DNA from: Deltaproteobacteria bacterium HGW-Deltaproteobacteria-8
GTDB lineage: Bacteria; Desulfobacterota; Desulfovibrionia; Desulfovibrionales; Desulfovibrionaceae
NCBI GenBank assembly: GCA_002840405.1
Contig: PHAR01000008.1
Location: forward strand, 106,253-170,252
Direction: 5' to 3'
Length of the DNA stretch: 64,000 nucleotides
The notes under the pieces are model-generated. The model saw only the letters and a list, made by a program, of their open reading frames with translations. It did not search any database and had not been told where the DNA came from. The position numbers and the translations under genes were made by a program. Each line of letters begins with the position of its first letter. Within the stretch, counting starts at the first letter, position 1. Below are positions 8,751-18,160 of this stretch, one piece after another.

Positions 8751-10682
8751 ATGACTGCTCAAGCCACCTATGAATTCAAGGCCGAGATCAAACAGCTCCT
8801 CGACATCCTCGTGCACTCCCTCTACACCGAGCGCGAAATCTTCCTGCGCGAGCTGGTCTCAAACGCCTCCGACGCCCTGGACAAGCTGCGCATCACCAAC
8901 GCCACCTCCGAGGCGGCCGAAGCCGGGAACGCCGGCGAAGACGAGGCCCCGCTCGAGATCCGCATCGAGGCCGACAAGGACAAGAAGACCCTGACCATCT
9001 CCGACAACGGCATCGGCATGACCGAGGCCGAACTCGTGGAGAACATCGGCACCATCGCCCACTCCGGCTCGGCCAACTTCCTCAAGGCCCTCAAGGAGTC
9101 TGGCGGAGCCACTGGACAGACGGCGGACGGCATCATCGGCCGCTTTGGCGTGGGCTTCTACTCCGTGTACATGGTGGCCCAGAGCGTCAAGATCACCACC
9201 AGAAGCTACCGCGCCGACGCCACGCCCGTGGAATGGATCAGCGACGGCCAGGGCGCGTACACCATCCGCGAACTCACGGGCGACGAGGCCAATACCGCCG
9301 CGCGCGGCACCAGGATCGAGATCAGCCTGAAGGACGAGTACACCGCAGAGTTCACCGAGCCCGACGACCTGCGCCAGATCATCCGCAAGCACTCGAACTT
9401 CATCGGCTTCCCCATCCTGGTGAACGGCGAGCGCGCCAACACCGTGCCCGCCCTGTGGCGCGAGCCCAAGTTCCAGATCACCAAGGAACAGTACAAGGAG
9501 TTCTACTCCTTTTTGACCTACGACCACGACGAGCCGCTCGACACCCTGCACACCAGCGTGGACGCGCCCGTGCAGTTCAACGCGCTTTGCTTCATCCCCA
9601 AGAAAAGCAAGGACTTCATGGGCTTCGACCGCGAGGATTGGGGCCTGGACCTCTACGTCCGGCGCGTGCTCATCCAGCACCAGAACAAGGACCTGATCCC
9701 GCAGCACCTCATGTTCGTGCGCGGCGTCGTGGATACGGAAGACCTGCCGCTCAACATCAGCCGCGAGACGCTCCAGGACAACCTGCTCATCCGCAAGATC
9801 AACACCACGCTGGCCAAGCAGGTGCTTGGCCACCTGGCCACCATGGCCGAGGACAAGGACCGCTACGCCGAGTTCTGGCGCGAACACTCCCGCGTGTTCA
9901 AGGCCGGGTACATGGACTTCGCCAACCGCGAGGCCTTCTCCGGCCTTCTGCGCTTCAACTCCAGCTCCTGCGAAAGCGCCGACGAGCTGGTGAGCTTCGA
10001 CGAATACATCTCCCGCGCCAAGCCCGACCAGAAGAAGATCTACTTCGCGTACGGCCCCAGCCGCGAGGCGCTCAGGCTCAACCCGCACCTGGAGATCTTC
10101 CGCAAGAAAGGCGTCGAGGTGCTCTACCTCTTCGAGCCCATCGACGAGTTCGTCATGGACGCCCTGCGCACGCACAAGGACTTTGACCTCACCCCGGCCG
10201 AGGTGGCCAAGCCCGAAGACCTCGCCGCCCTGCCCGACGTCGACACCCCCGCCGACACCGCCGAGACCCCGACCGAGCCCGCCAAGGACGCCCTGGAGGC
10301 GCTCTTCGCGCGCATCAAGGACGTGCTCGGAGACGGCGTCACCGAGGTGCGCGCCTCGGCCCGGCTCACCGGCAGCCCCTGCTGCCTCGTGAACCCCGAC
10401 GGCCACACCACCTCCAGCATGGACAAGATCATGCGCTCCATGAGCCACGACAACTCCGTGCCCAAAAAGGTGCTCGAACTGAACCCCAAGCACGAACTCA
10501 TCCGCAACCTCGCCAGCCTCAACCAGGCCGACGCAAGCGACCCCTTTGTCGAACAGGCCGCGAAACAGCTTTTCGAGTCAGCACTGCTGCTCGAAGGCTA
10601 CCTCACCGACCCGCACGCGCTCGTCGGCCGCATCCAGGACCTGCTCGCCAAATCCAGCGGCTGGTACACCAAGGCCAAGTAG
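8751..10682 (+). CDS. htpG: Molecular chaperone HtpG (bacterial Hsp90)
   Basis: 643 residues, full length for HtpG. The N-terminal GHKL ATPase carries [20 protein letters not shown] (catalytic Glu and Asn), DNGIGMT and [14 protein letters not shown]. The middle domain includes the conserved arginine region [10 protein letters not shown], and the C-terminal dimerisation domain follows an acidic, Pro/Thr-rich linker near residue 500. It is a cytosolic ATP-dependent chaperone. Ribosome site AAGGAGACCGCAG. No heat-shock inverted repeat is visible just upstream. Two stable hairpins follow. Confidence 0.97.
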
Positions 10683-10698
10683 AAAGAAGAGGGATTTC

Positions 10699-10721
10699 CT
10701 GGGGGGCCTGAGGCCCCCCAG
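10699..10721 (+). repeat. Hairpin repeat, family core GGGCCTGAGGCCC, copy 1
   Basis: CTGGGGGGCC and GGCCCCCCAG form a perfect 10-bp stem with a TGA loop, 17 nt after htpG. The same core and loop recur at 10965-10987 (opposite strand) and 58026-58048, with compensating outer pairs. Likely a terminator-associated dispersed element. Confidence 0.65.
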
Positions 10722-10735
10722 GCCCCCCCATTACG

Positions 10736-10778
10736 CCGAAAGGGCTGTTTCAGGAGGAACCTGAAACAGCCCTTTCGG
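10736..10778 (+). terminator. Long-stem terminator downstream of htpG
   Basis: A perfect 19-bp stem (CCGAAAGGGCTGTTTCAGG with its complement) closed by AGGAA. The U-run is short. Its length and perfection suggest a strong transcription stop, or an RNA 3'-end stabiliser. Confidence 0.75.
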
Positions 10779-11033
10779 CTTGTGTGGGTCAGGGAAGTCA
10801 CGGGAGAGCGTTTTCTCTTTGCACTTTCACCAACCCTCTTAAAAAGGGCCAACCGCGCGCGGGGCTTTTCGGAGTCTTCGACGAAAAATCCCACGCGCAT
10901 TGTTTGCAGGCAGCCCAGCCACCCGGTCCGCCCAGGCCACTCCGGCCCAGGCCCTACGGGGATTCCAAAGGGCCTCAGGCCCTTTGGCCGCCGGAGGCTC
11001 TTCTCCCTCTCCTCTCCTTCCTTCTCACCCGGC
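10779..11033. other. Gene-free spacer between htpG and aldo/keto reductase
   Basis: Convergent spacer. Apart from the hairpin at 10965-10987 I see no gene or RNA. Long open frames through it are shadows running on into the neighbour. Confidence 0.5.
10965..10987 (-). terminator. Terminator-like hairpin, family core GGGCCTGAGGCCC, copy 2
   Basis: On the minus strand CCAAAGGGCC pairs perfectly with GGCCCTTTGG around TGA, 46 nt after the aldo/keto reductase stop. The surrounding bases (CGGCGG before, AATCCCC after) also recur near 58,020. Probably ends the redox operon. Confidence 0.65.
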
Positions 11034-12263
11034 CTAGGCCAGGGTCTCCACGGCCTCGCGCATGAGCTTGGCTATCTCCAGCTTGTGCGGGCAGGCGGCC
11101 TCGGCCTGGCTGTAGTTGGTGGTGGCGAGCCGGTGGCGCACGTCGGCGGGCAGCTCGGCGAAGAGGTTCTGGCCCAGGCCGGGCTCGGAGTAGCCGCGCT
11201 GATACATGAGTCCGCGCATGACGTCGCGCACGGGCAGGCCGCCTGTGGCGTTCTGGCAAATGCTGGCGCAACCGGCGCAGTAGCCACCTGTTTCGGCGCA
11301 GGCCAGTGCGTAGAGCGTGCCGGTTTCAGCTTCGGTGAGGGCGATCTTGTCGCGCGCGGCGGCCACGTTGGCCGCGAGGATGTGGATGCTCGGCATCTGG
11401 GAGCAGATGCTGGCGATCTGGTTGTTTTCCCACACGGCCTTGAGCTTGGCCTGCTTTTCGGTGAAGCCGCGCTTGAGGAACTGCTGGGCGACCTTGAGCT
11501 CGGCCTCGCTGGGGCCGCTGGCCGGTCCCATGCCCTGGGTCTTCATGGCCACCAGGCCGATGCCTGTCTTGGCGCAGGCGTCGAGTGCGGCCTGCATGGC
11601 GGGCTTATGCATGACGTGGATGTTGTAGGTGAACATGATGAGGTCGAGGTTCGCGGCAGGTCCGCCCTCCTTGGCGGCACTCATGAGCAGGTCCTCCATG
11701 TTGGAGTGGGTGCTGAAGCCGAAGAAGCGCATCTTCCCGGCCTTTTTCATGTCTGCGGCCCAGGCGCGGATCTTCGGCGTCAGCGGGCTCATGGTATCGA
11801 TGCCGTGCACGAAGAAGGCATCCACGTAGCTGGTGTTCAGGCGCTTCAGGGACTTCTCGAAGCGTTCGGGGAAGGTGTCCAGGCCCTCGCGCGGGGTCAG
11901 CTTGGTGACGAGGAAGACTTCCTTGCGGCGTTCCGGGTTCTTGGCGAAGAAGCGCCCGAAGCCCTCCTCGGACTGGCCCCGGCCGTAGTATTCGGCGGTG
12001 TCCCAGTAGGTCACGCCCCAGTTGAGGGCCTGGCGCAGCAGGAGCTGGTTGTTGATGGTGTCGAACATGCCGCCCAGCGCCAGGGTCGGCACCTGCACGC
12101 CGGTCTTGCCCAGGGTGCGCATGGGCATGGGGCCAGGGGCGGTTGGCGCGGCCAGGGCATCCTGCATGGCCAAGGCCGGTGCGGCGGCTGCTGCGGCGGC
12201 GCCCAGGCCCAGGGTCTTGAGGAAGTTCCTGCGGGACAGGCCTTGTGGATTCTTCTCGGACAT
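11034..12263 (-). CDS. Tat-exported aldo/keto reductase with C-terminal cysteine cluster
   Basis: 409 residues from MSEKNPQGLSRRNFLKTLGL, a twin-arginine signal, followed by an Ala-rich hydrophobic stretch to about residue 40. The aldo/keto reductase barrel follows (MRTLGKTGVQVPTLALGG, then WDTAEYYGRGQSEE with the catalytic Tyr, and a Lys in FLVTKLTPREG). The tail has CAETGGYCAGCASICQ plus a late ACPHK, consistent with one 4Fe-4S cluster as in the aldo/keto reductase plus ferredoxin subfamily. Export of an NADPH-type enzyme by Tat implies cofactor loading in the cytoplasm. It is the last gene of a five-gene operon beginning at 17,044, 38 bp after the polyferredoxin gene. Substrate unknown. 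Confidence 0.85.
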   Translation of the reverse strand: MSEKNPQGLSRRNFLKTLGLGAAAAAAAPALAMQDALAAPTAPGPMPMRTLGKTGVQVPTLALGGMFDTINNQLLLRQALNWGVTYWDTAEYYGRGQSEEGFGRFFAKNPERRKEVFLVTKLTPREGLDTFPERFEKSLKRLNTSYVDAFFVHGIDTMSPLTPKIRAWAADMKKAGKMRFFGFSTHSNMEDLLMSAAKEGGPAANLDLIMFTYNIHVMHKPAMQAALDACAKTGIGLVAMKTQGMGPASGPSEAELKVAQQFLKRGFTEKQAKLKAVWENNQIASICSQMPSIHILAANVAAARDKIALTEAETGTLYALACAETGGYCAGCASICQNATGGLPVRDVMRGLMYQRGYSEPGLGQNLFAELPADVRHRLATTNYSQAEAACPHKLEIAKLMREAVETLA

Positions 12264-12301
12264 GGCTCGCCTCCTTTGGCGTTGTCGGTTGTCGTTGTCG
12301 G

Positions 12302-14122
12302 TCAGACCAGCATGCGCCCCGGACCGGAGCGCGACTCGTTCTCGAAGCTGACGCGGATGCCGCGCAGCCCCGCGATGGGGCATTCGTGTTCGCAGACCCC
12401 GCAGCCGATGCAGCGCGCGGCGTCAACGTAAGGCTTCTGCAGGCGCACCAGGACCTCGACCACGCTGCCGGGCGCGAGCCTCCAGCCCTGTTTGGGGTCG
12501 GGCTCGGCGTCGAGGGTGAAGGTCTGGCCGGACTCGAGCCAGGCGAAGGCGTTGATGCGCCTGAGGCCCGCCTCCGGGCTGTTCATGGCCAAAAGGCCGG
12601 ACGGACGCAGGGAGTAGTCGCCGCTGCCCAGGTTCACGGTGGGCTTGGGCAGGCCCGAAAGGGAGAGCCTGCGGCCTTCCGCGCCGACCACCTCTGCCTG
12701 GCCGAAGCGGATGGGCTCAAACGTGGTGCGGGTGTGGATGGACTTGGGGCTCACCGGGCACAGCTCCTGGCAGACCAGGCAGGGCCGCTCCATGGCCCAG
12801 GGCAGGCAGCGCGTGCGGTCCACAAAGGCCGTGCCCAGGCGCACCGGGCCCTTGGCCGCGAACTTCCCCTGGCCCAGCTTCTCGTCCAGGGTCAGGGGCC
12901 GGATGGCTGCGGTGGGGCAAACGTTGCCGCAGGCCACGCACTGCACCTGACAGCCGCTTGAGCCCAGGCGGAAGTTCAGCACCGGGGTCCACAGGCCTTC
13001 CAGCCCTGCCTCGGTGAGCGCGGGCTGGATGACGTTGGTGGGGCAGACGCGCATGCACTGGCCGCAGCGCAGGCAGCGCGACAGGAAGCGGGCCTCGTCC
13101 AGCGCGCCGGGCGGGCGGATGAGCAGCGGATTCTTTCCTGTGTCAGCCAAGCCGCCAATGGTCCACAAGGGCGCGGACAGCGCGCCAGCGGCGGCGGCGA
13201 ACAAAAAGCCCCGGCGCGAGGGCTCGGGCAGGTGCTCCTCCCCGCCAGCGGAAGCGCGTCCGGCAAAGGTCATGCGCGCTTGCGGGCAGGCGTCCAGGCA
13301 GTTCATGCACATCAGGCACTCGCTGGCCACGAGCACGCCGGAGGGCCGGCACGCGCCCTCGCAGTAGGTGTCGCAGAGGGTGCAGTTGCCGCACTCGCCG
13401 TGGGCGGAGTCGTCGATCTTCCCCATGCGCCAGGGCGTGAAGCGGTTCAGGAACCCGAACAGCGCGCCCAGCGGGCAAAGGTAGCGGCAGAAGAAGCGCG
13501 GCCGCAGCATGTTCAGGCCAATGACCGTGGCGAAAACGGTGAAGAGGAGCCAGGCCGAGGCATAGTGCCTGGGCTTGAGGAACAGGGCCTGGAACCCGGC
13601 GTCGATGACCGGGGCGATGGTCATGTTCAGCGAGCGGAACAAGAGCGGCAGCGGATCGAAGAGGCCGGTCTGCAGGCTGCCGAAGCAGGCCGCAGCCAGC
13701 AGGAACACGAGCAGGTAGTACTTGGCCGCCTGCCAGGGGCTGTGGCGGTTGTCGGCCAGGCGCGCCCGCAAGGCCGCCCCGCGCGCACCAGGAAAATTCG
13801 TCGTGACGCGCCGGGCCAGCCAGCCAAAGGCCTGGTTGAGCGCCCCGAGCGGGCAGACGAAACCGCAGAACACCCGGCCCAGGAAGGCCGTGAGGATGAC
13901 CACCGGCACGGCCCAGAGGAGCGGCGCATACCAGGTCTGCGTGGCGAGCAGCGTGCCCAGGGCGGTGAGCGGGCTGAGCTGGAGGATGAAGTTCACCGGC
14001 CAGCCGGACAGCCGCCAGAAGGACGCGCCCAGGGTGGTCACGGCGCAGAGCCAAAGGGTCAGCAGCACGAAGAAGACCTGGCTGATGCGGCGGGCCGTGA
14101 CGATGTTGAGGACGAAACGCAT
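12302..14122 (-). CDS. Membrane polyferredoxin, NapH-NapG-like fusion
   Basis: 606 residues. The N-terminal half resembles NapH/CcoG: about five membrane helices (from VFFVLLTLWLCAVTTLGASF), two CP motifs (FVCPLGALNQ, RYLCPLGALFG), then CGNCTLCDTYCEGACRP and CLMCMNCLDACPQ. In the middle (about residue 300) a twin-arginine-like SRRGFLFAAAAGALSAPLW occurs. It is followed by a NapG-like half: RPPGALDEARFLSRCLRCGQ, CMRVCP, CVACGNVCP, CLVCQELCP and a final CIGCGVCEHECP. So two subunits normally made separately appear joined, the internal Tat-like segment now acting as a membrane helix. It should carry electrons between the quinone pool or cytoplasm and the exported partners. It starts 3 nt after the DUF362 stop. 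Confidence 0.85.
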   Translation of the reverse strand: MRFVLNIVTARRISQVFFVLLTLWLCAVTTLGASFWRLSGWPVNFILQLSPLTALGTLLATQTWYAPLLWAVPVVILTAFLGRVFCGFVCPLGALNQAFGWLARRVTTNFPGARGAALRARLADNRHSPWQAAKYYLLVFLLAAACFGSLQTGLFDPLPLLFRSLNMTIAPVIDAGFQALFLKPRHYASAWLLFTVFATVIGLNMLRPRFFCRYLCPLGALFGFLNRFTPWRMGKIDDSAHGECGNCTLCDTYCEGACRPSGVLVASECLMCMNCLDACPQARMTFAGRASAGGEEHLPEPSRRGFLFAAAAGALSAPLWTIGGLADTGKNPLLIRPPGALDEARFLSRCLRCGQCMRVCPTNVIQPALTEAGLEGLWTPVLNFRLGSSGCQVQCVACGNVCPTAAIRPLTLDEKLGQGKFAAKGPVRLGTAFVDRTRCLPWAMERPCLVCQELCPVSPKSIHTRTTFEPIRFGQAEVVGAEGRRLSLSGLPKPTVNLGSGDYSLRPSGLLAMNSPEAGLRRINAFAWLESGQTFTLDAEPDPKQGWRLAPGSVVEVLVRLQKPYVDAARCIGCGVCEHECPIAGLRGIRVSFENESRSGPGRMLV

Positions 14123-14125
14123 GGC

Positions 14126-15223
14126 TCAGGCCCCCAGGTCCAGGAAGTGCGGGGAGAGCGACTTGTAGTCCGCGTTGCCTGCCCCGGCGGTCTCGGCCAG
14201 CTTGATGTACGGGGCCTCGGTGACGGCGCGGCCGAGCAGCTCCATGCCGAAGGCGTCGGCGGCCACAGGGTCCGTGGTCACGGCCAGCACGTGCATGGCC
14301 TTGAGGTCGGACAGCGATCCGCCCGTGGGGCCGTTGGTCAGCATCACGGTCACGCCGTCGAGCACGCAGAGCGTGGGCCGGACGAGCAGCGCCAGCTCGG
14401 CGATGATCCCGTTGATGTCCTGGTGGAACACGTTGCGCCGCCCGCCCAGGAAGCCGTAGAAATTCTTCAGGGTCATGGAGGCCCCGGCGCGGTGGTGGTC
14501 TTTTACGGGGGAGAGCGCAATAAGCTTGGTGACGCCCTTGAAGGCCCCGGCCAGGGCGGGCCAGTCGCGGATGAGGCGCCCGCCGATATTGCCGGAGGGG
14601 GGCACGCTCACCGGCGCGAACAGGTTCTCGTTGGGCAAAATGACCCTGGCCCCGGATTTGGCGGCGGCCTCGGCTATGCCTGTCAGCGCAAAGCAGCTCT
14701 CCGGGCTGTGGATGGGGTTGTCGGTGAGGGCCACGGACGCGGCCCCGGCCTTGAGGCAGAGCTCGGCCACGGCGGCCACGAGGTCCGGGTGGGTGGTAGC
14801 CCCCAGCGCGGACGAGGTGGCAAAGGCCGCGTTGACCTTCAAGAGCACGCGGTCGCCAGGCTTGATGAACGCGCCCAGGCCCCCGAGCGCCGTGAGCGCG
14901 CGCTCCAGCATGGCCCTGCGGTCGGGCTGGGCGATTTTGGGGTCGCTCCGTACTATCGCCATGCGTCCGGGCTTGCCGCGCAGCTCGGCCAGGGAGTAGT
15001 CGCCCAGGCCCTTGGCCGAGGTCCCGGCGTCCGAGGCCGGAGGCCCGCTCTTGTCCAGCAGGGCCGCGGCCAGGCCCACGCCGGTGAGCGCGATGGCCGA
15101 AGCCCCGGCCGCGCGCTTGAGGAAGTCCCGGCGGGTAAGCTCCTGCGCGTCTCCGGGTGTCGTCCCGGATGTCATTTCAGGCGGCGTCCCGCCCTCTTTT
15201 CCCTCTGTCTCCGGACCACTCAT
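14126..15223 (-). CDS. Tat-exported DUF362 protein
   Basis: 365 residues. A hydrophilic lead is followed by LTRRDFLKRAAGASAIALTG, a twin-arginine signal. The body matches DUF362 (MAIVRSDPKIAQPDRRAMLE, VLLKVNAAFATSSALGATTH, ALTDNPIHSPESCFALTG, LIALSPVKDHHRAGASMTLK). DUF362 proteins are iron-sulfur-linked or metal-associated proteins of unsettled function, often beside ferredoxins. It lacks its own CxxC clusters. The start at 15223 (AAGGGG upstream) overlaps the preceding stop as ATGA, so it is translationally coupled. A second Met 48 nt downstream is possible. Confidence 0.85.
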   Translation of the reverse strand: MSGPETEGKEGGTPPEMTSGTTPGDAQELTRRDFLKRAAGASAIALTGVGLAAALLDKSGPPASDAGTSAKGLGDYSLAELRGKPGRMAIVRSDPKIAQPDRRAMLERALTALGGLGAFIKPGDRVLLKVNAAFATSSALGATTHPDLVAAVAELCLKAGAASVALTDNPIHSPESCFALTGIAEAAAKSGARVILPNENLFAPVSVPPSGNIGGRLIRDWPALAGAFKGVTKLIALSPVKDHHRAGASMTLKNFYGFLGGRRNVFHQDINGIIAELALLVRPTLCVLDGVTVMLTNGPTGGSLSDLKAMHVLAVTTDPVAADAFGMELLGRAVTEAPYIKLAETAGAGNADYKSLSPHFLDLGA

Positions 15224-16383
15224 GGAATGAGCCCCTTGGCTTTCAGCGTTGCGTCAAGTTCAGCGGCCAGCTTCAGCGCCGCGTCCAGGGTCGGGGCCTC
15301 GTGCACTCCGGCCAGGAACTGCCCGCGCGTGAACAGAACCTCCACGCCGATGCCCTCAAGCACCAGCACCACGGCTCCGCTGGGGGCTCCGGCCGGGGAT
15401 TGCGCGGCAAAGCCGTTGTCCGTGAGGAAGCGCTGGTACAGCGCCATCTGCGCCCTGGCCTCGGCGGCGTTCGTGCGGCGCGAGAGCAGGGCGGCCGCTC
15501 CGCCGAAGCTCTTGTCGTACTCCGCCGTGTACACGCTGGTCAGGCCCTGGCAGCCGAAGGCGTCGGCCACGGCCAGGCGGATGCTGTCGGCCTTGAGCCC
15601 GGCCTTGGGGAACAGGTCAACGGGCTGGAGATCGGCGGCGGCCTTGGCCCCGGATTTGGCGTCGGGCTTGGCGTCGGGATTCCCGCCGGACAGCGGGCCT
15701 GCGGCAGCCCCACGGGCAGGCTCCAGGCCCGCCAGCACGGCCTTGGCCAGGGCCTCCAGCACCGGGCGCGCGCCCGCGCGGTCGCCGATGACCTCCAGGT
15801 AGTTGCGGCCGCTGGTCAAAAACAAGGCGTTCTCTGTGAGGTAGCCGTTCTTCGCCAGGGGGCTCTGGGCCGCGCCCTGCCTGCGCTGGCCGCTGAACAC
15901 GGCAAAGGCCGCGTCCGGCGACTTCATGCGGTAGAGGTAGACCTCCACCCTGCCCGGCCCGGCCTGGTAGCTGCGGCTGGCCATGGCCACGAATCCGGCG
16001 GCCAGGTACATCTCGGCCTTGCCGTCGATCTTGTCCGAGAGGGTGGTGGGATTGAACATTTCGGCTGCGGCCAGGGCTTTGACGCCAGGGACTGCATCGG
16101 GCAACAGCGAGGCCAGGGTGGCGGCCTTGAGTCCGGACGCGGGCGTTGCCGCAGCCCCGGGCGCAGAGGCCTCGGCCCCTGACCCAGCTGTCGGCCCGGC
16201 TGTCGGCCCGGCTGGGGTCACAACGCCGGCCTTGGGCGCGGGCGCGCGCAGGCTCACCACCACCGCCGGGTTCAGGCGCGGCTGCTGGACCAGCAGATAC
16301 GCTGCGAGGGCGAAGAGCACAGCCAGCACGGTCCTGGAGGCCAGGCGCTGCCCGGCGCCGATGTCTTTCTTGCGTCCGGCCAT
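15220..16383 (-). CDS. Membrane-anchored protein, probably DUF6599 family
   Basis: 387 residues from MAGRKKDIGAG, chosen because the upstream extension is low-complexity and the preceding gene ends only 25 nt earlier. One N-terminal membrane anchor (TVLAVLFALAAYLLV) is followed by a Gly/Ala/Pro linker and two similar halves. In the first half (about 95-230) are FNPTTLSDKIDGKAEMYLAA and VYLYRMKSPDAAFAVFSGQR. The pattern matches what I know as DUF6599, seen next to DUF362 and polyferredoxin genes. Predicted to face the periplasm. The exact family is from memory and moderately sure; function unknown. Confidence 0.65.
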   Translation of the reverse strand: MAGRKKDIGAGQRLASRTVLAVLFALAAYLLVQQPRLNPAVVVSLRAPAPKAGVVTPAGPTAGPTAGSGAEASAPGAAATPASGLKAATLASLLPDAVPGVKALAAAEMFNPTTLSDKIDGKAEMYLAAGFVAMASRSYQAGPGRVEVYLYRMKSPDAAFAVFSGQRRQGAAQSPLAKNGYLTENALFLTSGRNYLEVIGDRAGARPVLEALAKAVLAGLEPARGAAAGPLSGGNPDAKPDAKSGAKAAADLQPVDLFPKAGLKADSIRLAVADAFGCQGLTSVYTAEYDKSFGGAAALLSRRTNAAEARAQMALYQRFLTDNGFAAQSPAGAPSGAVVLVLEGIGVEVLFTRGQFLAGVHEAPTLDAALKLAAELDATLKAKGLIP

Positions 16384-16408
16384 GGTTTCTGTCCTTTGCT
16401 GCGCCGGG

Positions 16409-17044
16409 CTACCTGCCTGTGCGCTCGCCCTTGACGAGGTCGAACACGGGCGCGAGCCTGCCCTCGGCGCGCAGCCTGTCCTCAAGATTCTGCATCACCA
16501 GCTCGCCGTTCACGGACACGAAGCGAAGCTCCGCTGTGGGGGCCAGCCCGGCGGCCTCGGCCTTCTTCAGACCCTCCAGGGCCGCGCCGTAGTGACCCGC
16601 GGCCTTGCGGCCATGGAACTGGCTGCGCCACTTGAGCCAGGCCTCGGGCGTGCTGCCGGGCGAGGTCACGAACACCGAGTGCGTCACCGTGCCTGGGCAG
16701 TCCTCTTCCAGGGTCAGGCTGAACTCATAGGGCGGGGCGTCCTTCAGCGCGGCCAGACGCTGGATGCGCGCCAGCTCGCCCTTCTCGATGAGCCAGGACG
16801 CCGGGCAGGCGCGGGTCTTCATGTAGGCCGAGACAGGGCCGTAGATGCCTTTGGGCGCGTCCTCGTCGGCGGTGAACAGGGCCGAGAGCACGGCCTGGGG
16901 CGGAACAAAGGGCACGAGGTCGCCCGCTGCGCGCAGGTCTTTTGCGTGTGTGCTTGGGGCGTGTTTGCTTTCGGCCCAGGCGGGCATGGCCAGGGCGCAC
17001 AAAACGATGAGACTCAGCAGGATCGTGGCGGCGCGGCGGGTCAT
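16409..17044 (-). CDS. Exported protein of unknown function, first gene of redox operon
   Basis: 211 residues with a clean Sec signal (MTRRAATILLSLIVLCALAM, cut after PAWA). The mature part has no motif I know and only two cysteines (TRACPASW, EEDCPGTV) that could form a disulfide. It ends with a charged helix. It leads the five-gene operon with 25 nt to the next start, so it likely works with the periplasmic redox proteins. A non-catalytic accessory role is inference. Confidence 0.7.
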   Translation of the reverse strand: MTRRAATILLSLIVLCALAMPAWAESKHAPSTHAKDLRAAGDLVPFVPPQAVLSALFTADEDAPKGIYGPVSAYMKTRACPASWLIEKGELARIQRLAALKDAPPYEFSLTLEEDCPGTVTHSVFVTSPGSTPEAWLKWRSQFHGRKAAGHYGAALEGLKKAEAAGLAPTAELRFVSVNGELVMQNLEDRLRAEGRLAPVFDLVKGERTGR

Positions 17045-17173
17045 GGTCCCTCCGAAAGTTGGCGGTGGGGGACAGGTGTCAAGCTTCCGGGAGGTTAAAG
17101 AATCAGACTTGGAAGGTCAAGGACGGACAGGGATGGGAGTGCCCAGCCGGAGAAAGGCCGGAGGCTCTTCTTT

Positions 17174-18154
17174 CTAGCCCCAGAGGGCGTAGCCCAGCGT
17201 CACCAGCAGGATGCTGGCCACGCGCAGGCACTGGTTGCTGACGATGAGGTTCAAGGCCAGGCCGGGCTTGAAGATGCCCGCGTAGTACGGGAACTGGTGG
17301 CGGATGGCCCGCACCGGCGAGGACAAAATGTTGCCCACCAGGAGCGCCAGCACCAGCTGCTTGAGCGTGAGCCCGCCGGTGGCCACCAGCGCGCCCGCCG
17401 CGGCGTACCCGGCCGTGGTCTCCGCAGCCATGTGGAAGCCGATGATGCCCATGGCCTGGGGCGGCAGCCAGGACAGAAACGCGATGTGCTCGGCCATCCA
17501 GGTCTCCATGACCTCGAACGCGCCCCAGCGCTTGAGGAAGAACATGGCAACGTAGATGGGGATGGTGTAGTAGACCATGCGCGGCAAACGGCGCGTGAAG
17601 CGCTTCCAGGTCTTTTTGAGCGCCGCGCGCCAGTCCCACTTGGGGTCCTCGCCCAGCAGGCAGGCCACGCAGCCCTCGGGCAAGGGCGGCAGGGTCAGCC
17701 GCCCTAGGATCACGATGCCGATGGTGCGCAGGAGCGCCGCCGCCACGGTCAGGCTGACGTACAGCACCGCCGCCTCGCCGATGAAGGGCGCGGCGATGAA
17801 GAACAGCGTGGGCAGGTGCAGGAAATACGTGGGCAGGCTGTTGAAGAGGTTCGAGAGGATGACCTCGCGCCGGGTCATGTCGCCGCGCTCGTGGGCCTCG
17901 GCCAGCATGGCGTTGGCCGCCGCGCCGGAGAAGAACGCCAGCGAGAAGCTGGCCCCGGCCACGTCGCTGAGACGACCCAAACGCACAAGCGGCTGGGCGA
18001 CCTTGGCCACGGCGCGGGTCCAGTGCAGGGCCTCGATGAGCGTGCCCAGAAACAGGCCGATGCTGACGGACACGAGCAGGCGTGAAAGCGGCAGGGCCAG
18101 CCCGTGCCAAAGCGCGGCCAGGGTCAGGGTCTCGGAAGCGGCGTGCATGGGCAT
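17174..18154 (-). CDS. Gate/nucleoside-recognition-domain membrane protein
   Basis: 326 residues with eight or so hydrophobic segments. Two gate-like repeats (LFLGTLIEALHWTRAVAKVA near residue 35 and FHMAAETTAGYAAAGALVAT near 240) match the nucleoside-recognition (SpmA/Gate) family of inner-membrane proteins. Transport substrate is not predictable. It follows panB by 6 nt and ends an operon running from 22.15 kb; a functional link to pantothenate or molybdenum cofactor genes is not evident. Start could be two codons later. Confidence 0.75.
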   Translation of the reverse strand: MPMHAASETLTLAALWHGLALPLSRLLVSVSIGLFLGTLIEALHWTRAVAKVAQPLVRLGRLSDVAGASFSLAFFSGAAANAMLAEAHERGDMTRREVILSNLFNSLPTYFLHLPTLFFIAAPFIGEAAVLYVSLTVAAALLRTIGIVILGRLTLPPLPEGCVACLLGEDPKWDWRAALKKTWKRFTRRLPRMVYYTIPIYVAMFFLKRWGAFEVMETWMAEHIAFLSWLPPQAMGIIGFHMAAETTAGYAAAGALVATGGLTLKQLVLALLVGNILSSPVRAIRHQFPYYAGIFKPGLALNLIVSNQCLRVASILLVTLGYALWG

Positions 18155-18160
18155 GGTCGG

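Noticed and set aside
10782..12431. 549-codon plus-strand ORF across htpG-aldo/keto reductase spacer
   Set aside because: Mostly antisense to the aldo/keto reductase and starts inside a terminator region.
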